Below, one piece after another: positions 9,567 through 18,802 of a DNA stretch of 64,000 bases (position 1 is its first letter; the number at the start of each line of letters is the position of its first letter). The notes beneath the pieces are model-generated. The model was not told where the DNA came from, did not search any database, and saw nothing but the letters and a program-made list of their open reading frames with translations. The translations under genes and the position numbers were made by a program. Source of the stretch: Rhizomicrobium sp. (GTDB taxonomy: Bacteria > Pseudomonadota > Alphaproteobacteria > Micropepsales > Micropepsaceae); NCBI GenBank assembly GCA_037200045.1, contig JBBCHM010000001.1, positions 2,170,001 through 2,234,000 of the forward strand. Reading direction: 5' to 3'.

Positions 9567-10157
9567 CTAAGGCTTGCGCCGATACCCTTCGCGTATCCAC
9601 TTTGCTACGCTACCAGCAGTCCAGACCCCGTACAGAACAAGCACGATTGCAATAGGCAGGGCTATCGGCGGCAAAAGTGTGATGGCCGTCCATTCCAGTA
9701 ATTGGTCATCTCTCGCTTGGTCGACGACCCGATCTGCTTCGGGTTGGACCGCGTTTTGGGCCGGCCCCATTTTTGTGAGCATGCAATCGGTCTGGCGTGG
9801 GTCTTCTTGTGCTTGTGCGGCGACAGAGGCGTCAACCCTCGAAGAATTGCAGAGCGTCTCGATTTTGAGTTTTGTGGCAATTGACTCGAAATCTGTTGCT
9901 GTAGGAACAGGGCCTCTGTTTTTTAAGCACCGTTGATAAGCACCTTCACCTGCAGCATAAACATTCGCGCTTTCCTCGGCTTGGCATTGATCGGCAACCT
10001 GCGCCGAGACATCAACCGCTTGGTGCCGGGGCAGCGGTTTCCAAAAATGCCATCCAGATAATGCGATCCAAATCAACGCAAGAACGAGCCAGAGCCGTTG
10101 ATGGCCTCTGCTACGAAGTAATCCGACGATGGTGCCGTTTAGAGCAGTGAGGGTCAT
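9567..10157 (-). CDS. two-TM membrane protein coupled to higBA, unknown function
   Basis: A 196-residue protein. A first membrane helix lies at about residues 21-40 (LWLVLALIWIALSGWHFW). A hydrophilic loop of roughly 110 residues with four cysteines follows, then a second helix near the C-terminus (LPPIALPIAIVLVLYGVWTAG) and a basic tail. The loop is probably periplasmic, but topology is not certain. I recognise no family. Its ATG overlaps the higA stop as ATGA (10154-10157), so it is read last in a higB-higA-membrane protein operon. Its codons look more A/T-rich than those of the neighbouring housekeeping genes, suggesting it arrived with the toxin-antitoxin pair. Confidence 0.7.
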   Translation of the reverse strand: MTLTALNGTIVGLLRSRGHQRLWLVLALIWIALSGWHFWKPLPRHQAVDVSAQVADQCQAEESANVYAAGEGAYQRCLKNRGPVPTATDFESIATKLKIETLCNSSRVDASVAAQAQEDPRQTDCMLTKMGPAQNAVQPEADRVVDQARDDQLLEWTAITLLPPIALPIAIVLVLYGVWTAGSVAKWIREGYRRKP

Positions 10158-10441
10158 GCAGCTTGGCGTTTCGGCAATTTCTTAATCTCAGCGCCGACTT
10201 CCTGTTCGGCCAGCCGGAGTTCATAGAGCTTCTGCAAATTCAGCCAGAAATCTGCGCTCGTGCCGAACCAGTGGCCGAGCCGAAGCGCGGTGTCCGCCGT
10301 TATCGCGCGCTCCCCGTTCAGAATTCCCGTAATGCGGTTGGTCGGAATCCGCAATTGCCGCGCAAGCTCTGCCGCGCTCAATCCGAGTTCTTCCAGCGCC
10401 TCCTTGAGATGCTCGCCGGGGTGAATGGGTTGACGCGCCAT
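10154..10441 (-). CDS. higA: HigA-type antitoxin (XRE-family)
   Basis: A 95-residue protein beginning MARQPIHPGEHLKEALEELG, the signature opening of HigA/VapI antitoxins. A helix-turn-helix follows (LSAAELARQLRIPTNRITGILNGERAI) and then TALRLGHWFGTSADFWLNLQ. It should neutralise the HigB RNase and repress the operon. I start at the internal ATG 10441, because the upstream in-frame extension only reads through the end of higB. The toxin gene lies 11 bases upstream; the downstream membrane-protein gene overlaps by 4 bases. Confidence 0.9.
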   Translation of the reverse strand: MARQPIHPGEHLKEALEELGLSAAELARQLRIPTNRITGILNGERAITADTALRLGHWFGTSADFWLNLQKLYELRLAEQEVGAEIKKLPKRQAA

Positions 10442-10452
10442 ATCCAGTAACC

Positions 10453-10737
10453 TCAATGATAGTCTACGATTTCGACATCGCTCGGACCGGTAGAATTGCC
10501 GTCCCAACGAAAGCAGATGCGCCACTGATCGTTGATCCGGACGCTCCATTGGCCGCTGCGATCTCCCTTGAGCTTTTCGAGCCTGTGCCCGGGGAAGTTC
10601 GCGATATCGGCCAAACTTGTCGCTGCGCCAAGCCGATCCAGCACCCGTTCCGCCCTCTGCCGAAACGGCTCGAATTGCTTGACCCTTTCGCCTCCGGCGA
10701 ACCGCTCCGTGCGCGCATTCGCAAAATTCAGGATCAT
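10453..10737 (-). CDS. higB: HigB-type toxin (RelE/ParE superfamily mRNA interferase)
   Basis: A 94-residue toxin with the family core FPGHRLEKLKGDRSGQWSVRINDQWRICFRW and the terminal VEIVDYH. HigB toxins cut mRNA at the ribosome. As usual for this subfamily, the toxin gene comes first and the antitoxin second. The N-terminal part MILNFANARTERFAGG matches plasmid-maintenance killer proteins. The start codon lies only a few bases from a possible -10 element, so the transcript leader may be very short. Confidence 0.9.
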   Translation of the reverse strand: MILNFANARTERFAGGERVKQFEPFRQRAERVLDRLGAATSLADIANFPGHRLEKLKGDRSGQWSVRINDQWRICFRWDGNSTGPSDVEIVDYH

Positions 10738-10739
10738 GC

Positions 10740-10771
10740 TTGACGATAGTGGGAATTATGCGTTACGTCAA
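10740..10771. promoter_or_regulatory. divergent promoter/operator candidate of higBA
   Basis: The 6-base arms TTGACG (10740-10745) and CGTCAA (10766-10771) form an inverted repeat. Each arm reads as a -35 element on its own strand. On the minus strand TTGACG is followed after 17 bases by TATCGT; on the plus strand after 17 bases by TTACGT. The site sits exactly between higB and the rightward membrane-protein gene. It could be both promoter and HigA operator. Confidence 0.45.
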
Positions 10772-10776
10772 CCATA

Positions 10777-11223
10777 ATGACCGAACTTGACCTTCTCGCC
10801 TTGGCGCGGTCCACGACGGCCGACGAGATTTCCTATTTCGGCCAGATGATCACCATCAATTTCGCGATGATTGTCGCGATCTATTATTTTCTCAATCAGG
10901 CACAACTAGCGATGAAGCTGTTCGCCTTCGTCGCCTATATGGTCGGCATGCTGCTGTTCTTCGGACAGATGCTGTTCGAGGCGAACGTCAAATTCGAGGT
11001 CCTGACGTCTTTGCGCGCCTTGGCGCACCCATCCGCGGTGACCGCGTATTACGTTGCGCTTTACGACACCTGGCTCGGGACCGCGACCGCCATCCTGTTC
11101 AACGGCGCGATCTGGATCCTTTGCCTGGGGATTTTCTACTTGCTGTTTTTCTGGCGCAAATCGCCGGAAGAGCGCGATGTGCGTATCCTGGGGAGCCGAT
11201 CCAAAGGGCCGCCCGGCCAATAG
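10777..11223 (+). CDS. small integral membrane protein, unknown
   Basis: A 148-residue protein with three hydrophobic spans: ITINFAMIVAIYYFL, LFAFVAYMVGMLLFF and TAILFNGAIWILCLGIFYLLFF. The ends are charged. No family is recognised. It diverges from higBA and lies 57 bases before the DUF4153 gene, so it could be the first gene of a short membrane-protein operon. The ribosome binding site is weak. Confidence 0.65.
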   Translation: MTELDLLALARSTTADEISYFGQMITINFAMIVAIYYFLNQAQLAMKLFAFVAYMVGMLLFFGQMLFEANVKFEVLTSLRALAHPSAVTAYYVALYDTWLGTATAILFNGAIWILCLGIFYLLFFWRKSPEERDVRILGSRSKGPPGQ

Positions 11224-11280
11224 ACCTCCAATCCGCCGCAATCGGGTCTAGACTTCCCGCTATCGTGGCGAGGGGAATTC

Positions 11281-13089
11281 ATGTCGGATCATGGTGCCGT
11301 GCCGCTACGGCCGGAATCCGAGCACGCGCTCGCGCTGACCCGGCTTGCCGCCGGCGCGGTGCAGGGTTTGGCGCTCTATCTGCTGTATCGCTGGGCGGCG
11401 GACAAGATCTGGCCGGCGACCGATCCCTATTGGCTGGCGCCGCTCGGGCTGGTGTTCCTGTTCGTGCCGCTGCTCCTCGTCCAGGCGGCGGGCACCTTGC
11501 GGATACGGACGCTCGTGCCATGGCTCGTCGGCGTGACGGCGCTTCTGGCGGGGCTTGGCTGGTACGGCGTGTGGCGCAATTGGCCGTCGGCCAGCCCGGA
11601 CATCCCCGACGCCGGGATGACTTTCGCGCTGGTGGCGGCAAGCTTCGTCGGGCTGTTCATCGCCCAGTCGCTCGTTCTCGCCGGCGACGCCGAGCGCAAA
11701 TTCATCGCGCCCTATCCCGCCTATTTCGATGCCGCGACCAAGCTTGCGGTGCAGTTCGCGGCGACGATCGTCTTCGTCGCGGTGTTCTGGGGCGTGCTGT
11801 GGCTCGGCGCCGTCCTGTTCAACCTGATCAAGCTCGATTTCCTCGAGACGCTGCTCGAGAAGGAGTGGTTCGCGATACCGGCAACCACGCTGGCCTCGGC
11901 CGCGGCCATCCACGTCACCGATGTGCGCGCCAAATTGTGGACCGGCATCCGGACCGTCGCGCTGACCCTGCTCTCCTGGCTTTTGCCGCTGATGACGCTG
12001 ATTGCGGTCGGCTTCACCGCGAGCCTGGTTTTCACCGGCCTGGCGCCGCTTTGGGCGACCCGGTCCGCCGCCGGATTGCTGTTGAGCGCCGCCGGCGTGG
12101 TCGTCGTGCTGCTGAACACCGCGTTCCAGGACGGCGCGCCCGAGCACAGCCGGGCATGGATTTTCCGCTACGCACAATTCGCGGCCGGGCTGGTGCTCGT
12201 GCCGCTGGTGACGCTGGCGGCCTATGCCCTGTGGCTGCGGGTGGCGCAATATGGCTGGACGGTGGAGCGGATCGCGACCGCCGCGACCATCCTGATCGCG
12301 CTTTGCTATGCGTTCGGCTACGCGGCGGCGGCGCTGCTTTCGTTCTCCGGCGGCGCGTGGATGCGCCTGGTGGCGCCGGTCAATGTCGCGACGTCCTTCG
12401 TCATCCTCGCCGTGCTGCTGGCCCTGTTTACGCCGCTGGGCGATCCGGCGCGGCTTTCGGTGGCAAGCCAGATCGCGCGGCTGAAAAGCGGCACCGTTGC
12501 CGCGAAGGCGTTCGACTACGGCTATCTGCGGTCGGAAGGCGGCCGCTACGGTCACGACGCGCTGGTCGCGATCTCGAAGACCGATTTCGGCGTCGCCACC
12601 GTCGTGGTGCACGATCGAGCCAAGGCGGCATTGGCCGAAACGGTTCTGCCCGCAGCACCGATCAAGCTGGCGGGGCCGGCGGATCTGGCGGCCGATGTCG
12701 CGGTCTATCCCAAGGGCGCCAAGCTTCCGGACAGCTTTCTCAAGCAGGACTGGCATGCGGAAAATTTCATTCCGGGCACTTTCGTGCCCGACTGCCTGCG
12801 GCTGGCGGGCGCCAAATGCGACGCCATTCTCCTGGACCTGGACGGCGACGGCCGCGACGAGATTCTGATCGCGGACAATATCGAGCAAGGCGGAATCGCG
12901 GGGCTGTTTCGCGAGGGGCCGGACAGCCATTGGACGCGCGCGGGACAGGTCATCATTCCCGTTTGCGCCAAGGTCGCCGCCGCTTTGCGCGACGGACAGT
13001 TCACATTGGCCGCTCCGTTATACCGCGACATCGCGGTGGGCGGGATCGTGTTGCAGGTCGAGACGGCGCAAAGGCACGTCTGCGGCTAG
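11281..13089 (+). CDS. DUF4153-type multi-pass membrane protein
   Basis: A 602-residue protein. The first two thirds contain about ten membrane spans with the DUF4153 pattern of long hydrophobic helices and a conserved region around SRAWIFRYAQFAAGLVLVPL. The C-terminal third is soluble and includes the calcium-binding-like loop LLDLDGDGRDEILIAD at about residues 517-532. The role of DUF4153 proteins is unknown. The start at 11281 is backed by GAGGGGAA eight bases upstream. Confidence 0.75.
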   Translation: MSDHGAVPLRPESEHALALTRLAAGAVQGLALYLLYRWAADKIWPATDPYWLAPLGLVFLFVPLLLVQAAGTLRIRTLVPWLVGVTALLAGLGWYGVWRNWPSASPDIPDAGMTFALVAASFVGLFIAQSLVLAGDAERKFIAPYPAYFDAATKLAVQFAATIVFVAVFWGVLWLGAVLFNLIKLDFLETLLEKEWFAIPATTLASAAAIHVTDVRAKLWTGIRTVALTLLSWLLPLMTLIAVGFTASLVFTGLAPLWATRSAAGLLLSAAGVVVVLLNTAFQDGAPEHSRAWIFRYAQFAAGLVLVPLVTLAAYALWLRVAQYGWTVERIATAATILIALCYAFGYAAAALLSFSGGAWMRLVAPVNVATSFVILAVLLALFTPLGDPARLSVASQIARLKSGTVAAKAFDYGYLRSEGGRYGHDALVAISKTDFGVATVVVHDRAKAALAETVLPAAPIKLAGPADLAADVAVYPKGAKLPDSFLKQDWHAENFIPGTFVPDCLRLAGAKCDAILLDLDGDGRDEILIADNIEQGGIAGLFREGPDSHWTRAGQVIIPVCAKVAAALRDGQFTLAAPLYRDIAVGGIVLQVETAQRHVCG

Positions 13090-13150
13090 TCTCACGCTCG
13101 CCTCCGCGCGGGCTTGATGCTAGGACCGGCGCCTGTTCAAGGCGCGCGTC

Positions 13151-13798
13151 ATGTCCCCGCTTGTGGCTCTGATCGACTATGGCTCCGGCAATCTCCGCTC
13201 GGCGGAGAAGGCCTTGGCGCGCGTCGCGGCCGAGCGCGGGACGGGACAGGAGATCGTCGTGACGGCGGATGCCGCGGTGGTCGGGAGGGCCGAGCGGATC
13301 GTGCTGCCGGGCGTCGGCGCCTTCGCCGATTGCATGACCGGGCTGTCCGCCCTGCCCGGCATGGTGGCGATGCTGAACGAGCGCGTGATCGGCCGGGGCG
13401 TGCCGTTTCTCGGCATCTGTGTCGGCATGCAGCTCATGGCGAGCGTCGGTCGCGAATTCGGCGATCATCCGGGGCTTGGCTGGATCGCCGGCGAGGTCGT
13501 CCGCATGACGCCGTCCGATCCGGCGCTCAAGATCCCACAGATCGGGTGGAACGAGTTGTCGTTCGCCCGCGTCCATCCCGTCACCGACGGATTGCCGGCG
13601 CACGCCAACGCCTATTTCGTGCACTCCTACGTCTATTCCTGCGCGCGGGAGGCGGACGTGCTGGCGCGCACCGATTATGGCGGATCGGTCACCGCGGCGA
13701 TCGCGCGCGACAACCTCGTCGGCGTGCAATTCCATCCCGAGAAGAGCCAGGCCGTCGGCCTCGCTCTGCTCGGCAATTTCCTCGTCTGGACGCCATGA
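13151..13798 (+). CDS. hisH: imidazole glycerol phosphate synthase, glutaminase subunit HisH
   Basis: A 215-residue class I glutamine amidotransferase with nucleophile Cys90 in FLGICVGMQ and the His195/Glu197 pair in VQFHPEKSQ. With HisF it makes imidazole glycerol phosphate and AICAR in histidine biosynthesis. The N-terminus [16 protein letters not shown] and the oxyanion strand [11 protein letters not shown] are canonical. The stop overlaps the hisA start (ATGA at 13795-13798). The partner gene hisF does not follow hisA here. Confidence 0.95.
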   Translation: MSPLVALIDYGSGNLRSAEKALARVAAERGTGQEIVVTADAAVVGRAERIVLPGVGAFADCMTGLSALPGMVAMLNERVIGRGVPFLGICVGMQLMASVGREFGDHPGLGWIAGEVVRMTPSDPALKIPQIGWNELSFARVHPVTDGLPAHANAYFVHSYVYSCAREADVLARTDYGGSVTAAIARDNLVGVQFHPEKSQAVGLALLGNFLVWTP

Positions 13799-14523
13799 TC
13801 CTGTTTCCCGCTATCGACCTGAAGGATGGGCGCTGCGTGCGGCTGAAGCGCGGGCTCATGGACCAGGCGACGGTGTTCAACGACGACCCGGCGGCGCAAG
13901 CGCGGCAGTTCCAGGCGGCCGGCTTCCAATGGCTGCATTGCGTCGATCTCAACGGCGCCTTCGACGGCCGTTCGGTGAACGCGCAGGCGATCCGCGCCAT
14001 CCGCGCGGCGATCGACCTGCCGATCCAGCTCGGCGGCGGCATCCGCGACATGGCGGCGGTGGAGGCCTGGCTGGCGGCCGGGATCACCCGGGTGATCCTG
14101 GGGACGGCGGCGCTGAAGAACCCCGCTTTCGTCCGCGAGGCGGCACGGGCCCATCCCGGACGGATCGTGGTCGGCGCCGACGCCAGGGGCGGCAAGGTCG
14201 CGACCGAGGGCTGGGCCGAGGTCTCCGATCTCACGCCGGCCGATCTTGGGCGCAAGTTCGAGGACGCCGGCGTGGCGGCGATCCTGTTCACCGACATCGA
14301 TGGCGACGGGCTGCTGCAGGGCGTCAATGTCGCGGCGACGGCGGCTTTGGCGCGGGCGGTTCGGATACCGGTCATCGCGTCCGGCGGGGTGGGCAGCCTG
14401 GCGGACATCGAGCGACTGCTGGCGGCGCGGGAACCGAATATCGCGGGCGTGGTGATCGGGCGAGCGCTCTATGACGGCCGGGTCGATCCGGCGGCAGCGC
14501 TCACTCTGGCGAACGCTGTTTAG
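13795..14523 (+). CDS. hisA: ProFAR isomerase HisA
   Basis: A 242-residue (beta/alpha)8 barrel that isomerises ProFAR to PRFAR in histidine biosynthesis. It carries the general acid/base pair region: Asp8 in FPAIDLKDG and the [12 protein letters not shown] strand at residues 165-176. Phosphate-binding glycines are seen in QLGGGIRD and ASGGVG. Its start overlaps hisH by four bases. After the stop there are only 40 bases before convergent parB, so the usual hisF-hisE tail is missing from this locus. Confidence 0.95.
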   Translation: MILFPAIDLKDGRCVRLKRGLMDQATVFNDDPAAQARQFQAAGFQWLHCVDLNGAFDGRSVNAQAIRAIRAAIDLPIQLGGGIRDMAAVEAWLAAGITRVILGTAALKNPAFVREAARAHPGRIVVGADARGGKVATEGWAEVSDLTPADLGRKFEDAGVAAILFTDIDGDGLLQGVNVAATAALARAVRIPVIASGGVGSLADIERLLAAREPNIAGVVIGRALYDGRVDPAAALTLANAV

Positions 14524-14563
14524 CGTTTTGCAAACATCCTTAATATCTCTGTGAATAAACCTG

Positions 14564-15427
14564 TTAGCGGCTTGCGCTGAGACGGCGGTTTATCTCGTCG
14601 AGCTGCTCCAGCGTCTTGTAGGCGATTCGTACCTCGCCGCCTTTGGAGCCCTTGTGCACTACTTGAACTCTCAGCCCTAAGGCATTGGAAATACGCTCTT
14701 CCAGGTCGCGGATATTCGGGTCCACAGGCGTGGGACGGCCTTTGGATGATTTCTGCGTCTTCGAACGCTGTTCGGCCTGCCGAACGTTCAACGACCCGGA
14801 GACGATCTGGAGCGCCCGTGTCTCGGCATCCGGCGCCCCGACCAGCGTACGGGCATGTCCGGCCGACAGCCTGCCGTCACGCACCATGGCCCGAACCGAC
14901 TCCGGCAGGGTCAGCAGCCGCAGCGTGTTGGCGATGTGGCTGCGGCTCTTGCCGACTTCCTTGGCGACCTGGTCCTGGGTGTATTTGAACCGGTCCATCA
15001 GCTCGTGATAGGCCGCCGCCTCCTCGATGGCGTTGAGATCGGCGCGCTGGACGTTCTCGATGATGGCGATTTCGAGCGACTCGGAATCGCCCATCTCGCG
15101 GACCACGACGGGCACGTCGTGGAGCTTGGCCATCTGCGCCGCGCGCCAGCGCCGCTCGCCGGCGACGATCTCATAGGCGTTGGTCTCGCCCTTGACCGGG
15201 CGGACCAGGATCGGCTGGAGCACGCCCTTCTCCTTCACCGACTCGGCGAGGTCGTTCAGATCCTCCGGGGCGAAGCGCTTGCGCGGCTGCAGTCTGTTGG
15301 GGCGCAGGAAGGCGACCGGTAGCTTGTGGGTCGCCCGCACCTCGCCGCGCGTCGGCACCGCCTCCTCGCCGATCAAAGCCGACAACCCGCGGCCGAGGCC
15401 GCGATGACGCTCTTCCGCCGCCATCAT
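14564..15427 (-). CDS. parB: chromosome partitioning protein ParB
   Basis: A 287-residue CTPase/DNA clamp. The N-terminal peptide RGLGRGLSALIGEE docks on ParA. The CTP-binding and spreading motifs VAGERRWRAA and ENVQRADLNAIEEA are followed by a helix-turn-helix (TQDQVAKEVGKSRSHIANTLRLL) that reads parS. The C-terminal dimerisation domain ends EQLDEINRRLSASR. The start ATG at 15427 overlaps the parA stop as ATGA, so the pair is translationally coupled. Two perfect parS sites lie upstream at 16.8 and 18.8 kb. Confidence 0.96.
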   Translation of the reverse strand: MMAAEERHRGLGRGLSALIGEEAVPTRGEVRATHKLPVAFLRPNRLQPRKRFAPEDLNDLAESVKEKGVLQPILVRPVKGETNAYEIVAGERRWRAAQMAKLHDVPVVVREMGDSESLEIAIIENVQRADLNAIEEAAAYHELMDRFKYTQDQVAKEVGKSRSHIANTLRLLTLPESVRAMVRDGRLSAGHARTLVGAPDAETRALQIVSGSLNVRQAEQRSKTQKSSKGRPTPVDPNIRDLEERISNALGLRVQVVHKGSKGGEVRIAYKTLEQLDEINRRLSASR

Positions 15428-16245
15428 GCCGCTGCTTTCAGCCGCTCGCGCTCGCGCGCGATGAGCTCGCCGGCGAGCTTGATATAGGCCTGGCTGCCGG
15501 GGCAGCGCAGGTCGTAGACGAGGGCCGGCAGGCCGTGGCTCGGCGCCTCGGAAATCCGCACGTTGCGGGGGATCGTGGTGCGATAGACCTTGTCGCCCAT
15601 ATTCTGGCGCACATCGGCCTCGACCTGCTCGGAGAGCTTGTTGCGCTTGTCGTACATGGTCAGGACGATGCCCTGGATGTCGAGCGACGGGTTCAGATTG
15701 GCCTTCACCAGGCCGATGGTCTTGAGCAGTTGCGACAGGCCTTCGAGGGCGAAGAACTCGCATTGCAGCGGCACGATCACCGCGTCCGCCGCCGCCATCG
15801 CGTTCACCGTCAACAGCGTCAGCGAGGGCGGGCAGTCGACCAGCACATAGGAAAACGGAGATGATCCGTGTGCGGAATATTCCTCCAGCGCATCCTTGAG
15901 GATGAAATTGCGGCGCTGGCGGTCGATCAGTTCGAGCTCGGCGCCGGAGAGGTCGACCGTCGACGGCACGATCGACAGGCGCGGAATGCGCGTCGGCGTC
16001 ACCGCCTCGGCGATCTTCGCCTCGCCCATCAGCACGTCATAGGTCGTGAGCTTGCGCTCGGCGCGCGGGATGCCGAGCCCGGTCGAGGCATTGCCCTGGG
16101 GATCGAGGTCGATCACCAGCGTCGGCTCGCCGACCGCGGCCAGCGCGGTGCCGAGATTGATCGCCGTCGTGGTCTTGCCGACGCCGCCCTTCTGGTTGGC
16201 GACGACCAGGACCCGCGGCCTACCGCCTGGACTTGGACTGGACAT
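15424..16245 (-). CDS. parA: chromosome partitioning ATPase ParA
   Basis: A 273-residue Walker-type ATPase with the deviant Walker A motif ANQKGGVGKTTT, switch region DLDPQGNAS and Walker B YVLVDCPPSL. It forms the DNA-bound ATP gradient that moves ParB-parS complexes, and so the replicated origins. I choose ATG 16245 ([15 protein letters not shown]), which has GGGAG eight bases upstream. An in-frame start at 16275 would lie deeper inside rsmG. Its start still overlaps the 3' end of rsmG by 26 bases. Confidence 0.95.
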   Translation of the reverse strand: MSSPSPGGRPRVLVVANQKGGVGKTTTAINLGTALAAVGEPTLVIDLDPQGNASTGLGIPRAERKLTTYDVLMGEAKIAEAVTPTRIPRLSIVPSTVDLSGAELELIDRQRRNFILKDALEEYSAHGSSPFSYVLVDCPPSLTLLTVNAMAAADAVIVPLQCEFFALEGLSQLLKTIGLVKANLNPSLDIQGIVLTMYDKRNKLSEQVEADVRQNMGDKVYRTTIPRNVRISEAPSHGLPALVYDLRCPGSQAYIKLAGELIARERERLKAAA

Positions 16246-16882
16246 GTTCGAGCTCCCGGACCTCCAGGATAACACCGGAAGGATCGGTGGCGCTCTGGTG
16301 CTGGAGGGCCTTCATCCTCCAAGATTTACGGGCTTCGGTCAATTCGGACGCTAGGGATTGACCCTTCAGGAACAGGCAAACGGTCCGTTTGCCCGCCAAA
16401 TGCTGTGCATAGCCGAGCAGCTTGCCCAGCGGCGCCAGCGCCCGCGCCGTCACGACATCGAACGGCGCGGCCTGGGCGGACTCGATCCGCTCGTTGCGGA
16501 CCTCGATGTCGAGGCCTATCCGGTCCGCCGCGGCCTTCAGGAATTCGGCTTTCTTGCCGGTGGATTCGAACAGGCTGACCTTGACCTTGCCGCGCAGGAG
16601 TTCGGCCAGGACCAGACCCGGAAACCCCGCACCGCTGCCGAGGTCGGCGAGCGTCTTCGCGGACGCCGGGATGTATGGGACGAGCTGCGCCGAATCCCAG
16701 ATGTGCCGGCGCCAGACGTCTTCCAGCGACCGGGCCGAGACCAAGTTATGCCGCGCGTTCCAGTCGCCCAGCAGCCCGACATAGGCCTTCAGCCGCGCCA
16801 GTGTTTCACGTGAAACACCGGTCTTCGCGGCGAAGTCCTCGGGGCCGAAGGGCTCAGCCGGATCGGGCGCGAGCATGGGCAA
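16220..16882 (-). CDS. rsmG: 16S rRNA m7G527 methyltransferase RsmG (GidB)
   Basis: A 220-residue SAM methyltransferase with [18 protein letters not shown] as motif I and [23 protein letters not shown] as the RsmG signature. It methylates N7 of G527 in 16S rRNA. Codons 23-27 (VSRET) are encoded by a perfect parS palindrome, so the gene carries a partition site within its reading frame. The 5' end overlaps mnmG by about 29 bases and the 3' end overlaps parA, giving a tight mnmG-rsmG-parA-parB operon. Confidence 0.95.
   Translation of the reverse strand: MPMLAPDPAEPFGPEDFAAKTGVSRETLARLKAYVGLLGDWNARHNLVSARSLEDVWRRHIWDSAQLVPYIPASAKTLADLGSGAGFPGLVLAELLRGKVKVSLFESTGKKAEFLKAAADRIGLDIEVRNERIESAQAAPFDVVTARALAPLGKLLGYAQHLAGKRTVCLFLKGQSLASELTEARKSWRMKALQHQSATDPSGVILEVRELEHVQSKSRR
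16802..16817. promoter_or_regulatory. parS centromere site 1
   Basis: Perfect 16-base palindrome TGTTTCACGTGAAACA, the consensus bacterial parS bound by ParB. It lies within the rsmG coding region. The parB gene is 1.4 kb downstream on the same strand. Confidence 0.95.
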
Positions 16883-18704
16883 GCACGAGGGTGAGGGCGG
16901 CGGGCGTCACGCCGTCGATGCGGGCGGCCTGTCCAAGGGTCGCCGGCCGGATGCGGCCGAGCTTGCTCGCCGCCTCGGTCGAGAGACCGCGGATGGCGGC
17001 ATAGTCCAACGCCTCGGGCAGGCGCAGGGCCTCGTCCCGGCGGAAGGCCAGGATGTCAGCTTCCTGACGGTCGAGATAGCCGGCATATTGGCTGTCGATT
17101 TCGAGCTGCTCGGCGATGTCCGGTTCGAACCCGCCGATCTCGGGCCAGATCCGCGCCAGCATGGGCACGTCCACGTCCTTCAGGCTCAGCAGGTCCATCG
17201 CCGTCCGGCGCACGCCATCGAGCTTCACGGCCAGGCCGTGCTTTTGCGCTTCGTTGGGCGTGAGATTCAGCGTCCGCATGGCAGACCGGGCCGCATCGAG
17301 CCGCGCCATCTTCGCCCCGAACACCTCGCTTCGCGCCGTCCCGACGCAGCCGGCGCGCTCCCCGACCGGGGTCAGGCGCTGGTCGGCGTTGTCGGCCCGC
17401 AGCGTCAGCCGATATTCGGCCCGGCTGGTGAACATCCGATAGGGCTCGCTGACGCCCTTGGTCACCAGATCGTCGATCAGCACCCCGATATAGGCCTGCG
17501 CCCGGTCGAGCACGATGGCGTCCGAACCGCCGGTCGCGCGCGCTGCATTCAGGCCGGCCATCAAGCCCTGAGCGGCGGCCTCCTCATACCCGGTCGTCCC
17601 GTTGATCTGGCCGGCCAAATACAGGCCGTCGACCCGCTTGGTCTCCAGCGACGGCTTGAGCTCGCGCGGATCGACATAGTCATATTCGATGGCATAGCCG
17701 GGTCGCCTTACGACAGCATTTTCCAGCCCCGGGATCGTTGCCAGCATCGCAAGCTGGACGTCCTCGGGCAGGGAGGTCGAGATGCCGTTCGGATAGACGG
17801 TGTCGTCGTCCAGACCTTCCGGCTCCAGAAAGACCTGGTGGCTCTCGCGGGCCGCGAAACGGACGATCTTGTCCTCGATGGACGGGCAATAGCGCGGACC
17901 GGTCGACTCGATCTGACCGGAATACATCGGGGCGCGGTGCAGATTGGCGCGGATGATCGCGTGGGTCTGGGGCGTCGTGCGGGTGATGTGGCAGACGATC
18001 TGCGGGTTGGTGATTGAGCCGCTCAGGAACGAGAACGGCGAGGGCGGGTCGTCGCCGCGCTGGATGGCGAGCTGGTCCCAGGCGATGGTCTTGCCATCCA
18101 GCCGGGGCGGGGTGCCGGTCTTGAGCCGGCCCATGCTCAGACCCAGCCCATACAGAGTCTTCGACAGACCTATTGAAGGCGCATCCCCCACCCGGCCCGC
18201 CGGGACGGTCTTCTCGCCGATGTGGATCAGCCCGCGCAGGAAAGTACCGGTGGTCAGCACCACGGCACCACAACGTATTGTTTTCGAGTCCGCATTGATG
18301 ACCCCGGCCACCCGGCCGTCTTCGATCAGAAGATCCTCGGCGGCGGCGGCCAGGACCGTCAGGTTGGGGGTCTCCGCCAACGCCTTCTGCATCGCCCGGC
18401 GATAGAGCTTGCGGTCGGCCTGGGCGCGCGGCCCACGCACGGCGGGACCCTTGCGTCGGTTGAGCACCAGGAACTGGATTCCGGCCGCATCCGCGACCCG
18501 GCCCATCACGCCGTCCATGCCGTCGATCTCGCGGACCAGATGACCCTTGCCGATCCCACCGATGGCGGGGTTGCAGGACATCTCACCGATGGTCTCGAGC
18601 TTGTGGGTCAGGAGCAGCGTCTGGGCGCCAAACCGCGCCGAGGCCGCCGCAGCCTCGCAGCCGGCATGGCCTCCGCCGATGACGATGACGTCGTACCGAT
18701 CCAT
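16854..18704 (-). CDS. mnmG: tRNA uridine-34 carboxymethylaminomethyl synthase MnmG (GidA)
   Basis: A 616-residue FAD protein with dinucleotide motif [19 protein letters not shown] at the N-terminus, the family motif [21 protein letters not shown] and the NADH-binding region further on. The C-terminal helical domain contacts MnmE. Together with MnmE it installs the cmnm5 group on U34 of tRNAs reading purine-ending codons. It lies between mnmE and rsmG on the minus strand; the two parS sites fall on either side of it. Confidence 0.97.
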   Translation of the reverse strand: MDRYDVIVIGGGHAGCEAAAASARFGAQTLLLTHKLETIGEMSCNPAIGGIGKGHLVREIDGMDGVMGRVADAAGIQFLVLNRRKGPAVRGPRAQADRKLYRRAMQKALAETPNLTVLAAAAEDLLIEDGRVAGVINADSKTIRCGAVVLTTGTFLRGLIHIGEKTVPAGRVGDAPSIGLSKTLYGLGLSMGRLKTGTPPRLDGKTIAWDQLAIQRGDDPPSPFSFLSGSITNPQIVCHITRTTPQTHAIIRANLHRAPMYSGQIESTGPRYCPSIEDKIVRFAARESHQVFLEPEGLDDDTVYPNGISTSLPEDVQLAMLATIPGLENAVVRRPGYAIEYDYVDPRELKPSLETKRVDGLYLAGQINGTTGYEEAAAQGLMAGLNAARATGGSDAIVLDRAQAYIGVLIDDLVTKGVSEPYRMFTSRAEYRLTLRADNADQRLTPVGERAGCVGTARSEVFGAKMARLDAARSAMRTLNLTPNEAQKHGLAVKLDGVRRTAMDLLSLKDVDVPMLARIWPEIGGFEPDIAEQLEIDSQYAGYLDRQEADILAFRRDEALRLPEALDYAAIRGLSTEAASKLGRIRPATLGQAARIDGVTPAALTLVLAHARARSG

Positions 18705-18786
18705 GGCCGCTCAATAGGGTAGGGCGGCCCCGGCCTCAAGTAATGAAGCGATAGGCCGTCCAAGAATCGGCTCAAGGCCGGAGCAA

Positions 18787-18802
18787 TGTTTCACGTGAAA
18801 CA
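18787..18802. promoter_or_regulatory. parS centromere site 2
   Basis: A second perfect TGTTTCACGTGAAACA palindrome, placed in the short mnmE-mnmG gap and touching the mnmE stop codon at 18803. It is 1985 bases from site 1. Confidence 0.95.
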
